Shown piece by piece: positions 5,742 through 6,829 of a stretch of 6,829 nucleotides of DNA (position 1 is its first letter; every line of letters begins with the position of its first letter). The DNA comes from Anderseniella sp. (lineage in GTDB: Bacteria > Pseudomonadota > Alphaproteobacteria > Rhizobiales > Aestuariivirgaceae). A program made the position numbers and the translations under genes. The DNA lies in assembly GCA_013041995.1 (NCBI GenBank), contig JABDRA010000056.1, forward strand, positions 1 to 6,829, read 5' to 3'. The notes beneath the pieces were generated by a model. That model worked only from the letters and a program-made list of their open reading frames with translations, did not search any database and was not told the DNA's origin.

Positions 5742-6554
5742 ATGAACAATCCCCTTGAGATCAAACGCACCTCTCCACTGAAGATGATGGCTCCGCTAAT
5801 TGTGTTTTTATGCATTGCACTGGCCTGGAGTGTTTACTGGTATATTGCCCTGGGCAAGGCCAAGCAGAAACTGGCGACACTGGAAGCGACCCATATCAGT
5901 TTGAAATGCAGCGAACGCAGCTGGGGCGGCTATCCGTTTCGCATTCATTTTGATTGTGCAGGCGTAAGCGCGGAGCTGGCCGGTAGCGCCATAACAGCCG
6001 ATAAACTGCGCCTGATCGGACAGGCCTGGAACCCGAGCCATATCATCGGCGCTCTGTTTGGCCCGGTCACCATAGACAATGTCAAAATTTCCGGCGACCC
6101 GATCCGGTTCAGCCACCGCGTCAAGAACGGCAAGCTGGCTCTTGCCTCGTTGCTCGCCGAAAACCAGACAATTGTCACCACCGACGACAAACAGCTAACC
6201 GTCGCCAAAACCGAAGCCCATCTTCGCCCCACAACCGACACTGACCGGTTCGACCTCGCCATCACCTTGTCTGCACTGTCCACCGAAAAGGCGCAGCTTG
6301 ATAGCTTCATGATCACCGGAACCGTCGCCGATGAAGTACCCAGGGAAGGAAACTTCAACCTCCTGTCGGAGCCATCGGAATACCTCGACGCCATATGGAT
6401 CGTGCAATATCTGTCAGATCTGGGTGATACTGAAATGAACGCTGCCCAGGCGGTAATCACCCCATTGCTGAAAGCCAACGACAACAAGCTGCCAATCCAG
6501 CTGAAGGATCAAATCTGGTATTGGGGACCATTCCCCGTAACCAAGTCAGATTAG
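5742..6554 (+). CDS. DUF2125 domain protein, membrane-anchored
   Basis: The 270-residue product has an N-terminal hydrophobic segment (about residues 15-38) that would serve as a signal anchor, placing the rest in the periplasm. The segment CSERSWGGYPFRIHFDC (56-72) is the hallmark of DUF2125, a family found in Alphaproteobacteria: two cysteines flank GG(Y/F)PFRI and could form a disulfide. After it follow repeated short beta-strand-like stretches, such as ITADKLRLIGQAW and GPVTIDNVKISG, and an end (LPIQLKDQIWYWGPFPV) like that of family members. The molecular function of the family is not known; the strand-rich repeats recall proteins acting in the envelope, but this is inference. At 270 residues it is, as I recall, somewhat shorter than many members. 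ATG 5742 has only a weak ribosome site (CAGG, 5734-5737). Its stop codon overlaps the end of the convergent tyrC. Confidence 0.85.
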   Translation: MNNPLEIKRTSPLKMMAPLIVFLCIALAWSVYWYIALGKAKQKLATLEATHISLKCSERSWGGYPFRIHFDCAGVSAELAGSAITADKLRLIGQAWNPSHIIGALFGPVTIDNVKISGDPIRFSHRVKNGKLALASLLAENQTIVTTDDKQLTVAKTEAHLRPTTDTDRFDLAITLSALSTEKAQLDSFMITGTVADEVPREGNFNLLSEPSEYLDAIWIVQYLSDLGDTEMNAAQAVITPLLKANDNKLPIQLKDQIWYWGPFPVTKSD

Positions 6555-6829
6555 GATTTTACGTCTTCGCTGTGATCCTTGCTGCCCGGAGAAACTCCCG
6601 GATCGCCGTGCTGACCACTGCGACCGAAATCCGGTTCGCCGGTGTCCTGGCCAGCCTCGATAATACGCTGGCGAATACCCCGAGCCCGGGTGAATGTATC
6701 AAACAGCATGTCGCCGTCGCCCCAGCGGATCGCTCTTTGCAAGGCCGACATGTCTTCCGAAAACCGCCCCAGCATTTCCAGCACAGCCTGTTTGTTATTC
6801 AGATAAATATCCCGCCACATGGTGGGGTC
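6551..6829 (-). CDS. tyrC: Prephenate/arogenate dehydrogenase TyrC, C-terminal part (5' end outside window)
   Basis: The last 92 codons of TyrC are in frame from the window edge to TAA (6553-6551). TyrC uses NAD(P) to convert prephenate to 4-hydroxyphenylpyruvate, or arogenate to tyrosine, in the cytoplasm. Only the end of the helical dimerisation domain is present, starting DPTMWRDIYLNNKQAV, followed by LEMLGRFSEDMSALQRAIRW and RGIRQRIIEAGQD, a pattern highly characteristic of alphaproteobacterial TyrC. The NAD-binding domain and catalytic histidine lie outside the window. The last 25 or so residues are polar and of low complexity, a variable tail. The gene converges on the DUF2125 gene and shares 4 bases (6551-6554) with it. 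Confidence 0.9.
   Translation of the reverse strand, partial: DPTMWRDIYLNNKQAVLEMLGRFSEDMSALQRAIRWGDGDMLFDTFTRARGIRQRIIEAGQDTGEPDFGRSGQHGDPGVSPGSKDHSEDVKS

Overview
The window looks like chromosomal DNA of an alphaproteobacterium, most likely Hyphomicrobiales (Rhizobiales) or a close marine relative. The evidence is the moderately GC-rich coding sequence, the gene set (end of ftsX, a YdcF-type protein, plsC, a ChaC-type gamma-glutamylcyclotransferase, a DUF2125 protein and the end of tyrC), and a GTTC-N7-GTTC operator of the kind used by alphaproteobacterial LexA. The genus cannot be told from the sequence.

Layout. Positions 1-387 hold the C-terminal part of FtsX on the plus strand. A 179-base gap (388-566) follows, packed with inverted repeats, including a perfect 21-bp palindrome and a second CTAGAGC-ended hairpin. 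Next come ydcF-like (567-1190) and plsC (1232-1951), both plus strand, 41 bases apart, each with a visible ribosome binding site that sets its start. After an 85-base gap, nrdJ (2037-4370) encodes a 777-residue coenzyme-B12-dependent ribonucleotide reductase with all expected catalytic cysteines. Between nrdJ and a small unrecognised gene (4446-4874) lies a sigma70-like promoter whose -10 element sits inside a LexA-type box, so the small gene is predicted to be DNA-damage inducible. A 167-base gap (4875-5041) without genes contains a folded block that may be a mobile-element relic. On the minus strand a ChaC-family gamma-glutamylcyclotransferase (5042-5581) diverges from a DUF2125 protein (5742-6554). 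The 160 bases between them hold an 11-bp inverted repeat. The DUF2125 gene converges on, and overlaps by 4 bases, the 3' end of tyrC (minus strand, beyond 6829).

How the genes work together. The flanking genes are housekeeping: divisome/peptidoglycan hydrolase control (FtsX), envelope (YdcF-like), phospholipid synthesis (PlsC), glutathione turnover (ChaC-like) and tyrosine synthesis (TyrC). From memory, related Hyphomicrobiales carry plsC close to the gamma-glutamylcyclotransferase/DUF2125/tyrC block, which would make nrdJ, the SOS-type gene and the folded block an insertion here. A dNTP-making enzyme beside a putatively SOS-controlled small gene is the most interesting point of the window. 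No CRISPR array, tRNA, rRNA, riboswitch or intact mobile element was seen.
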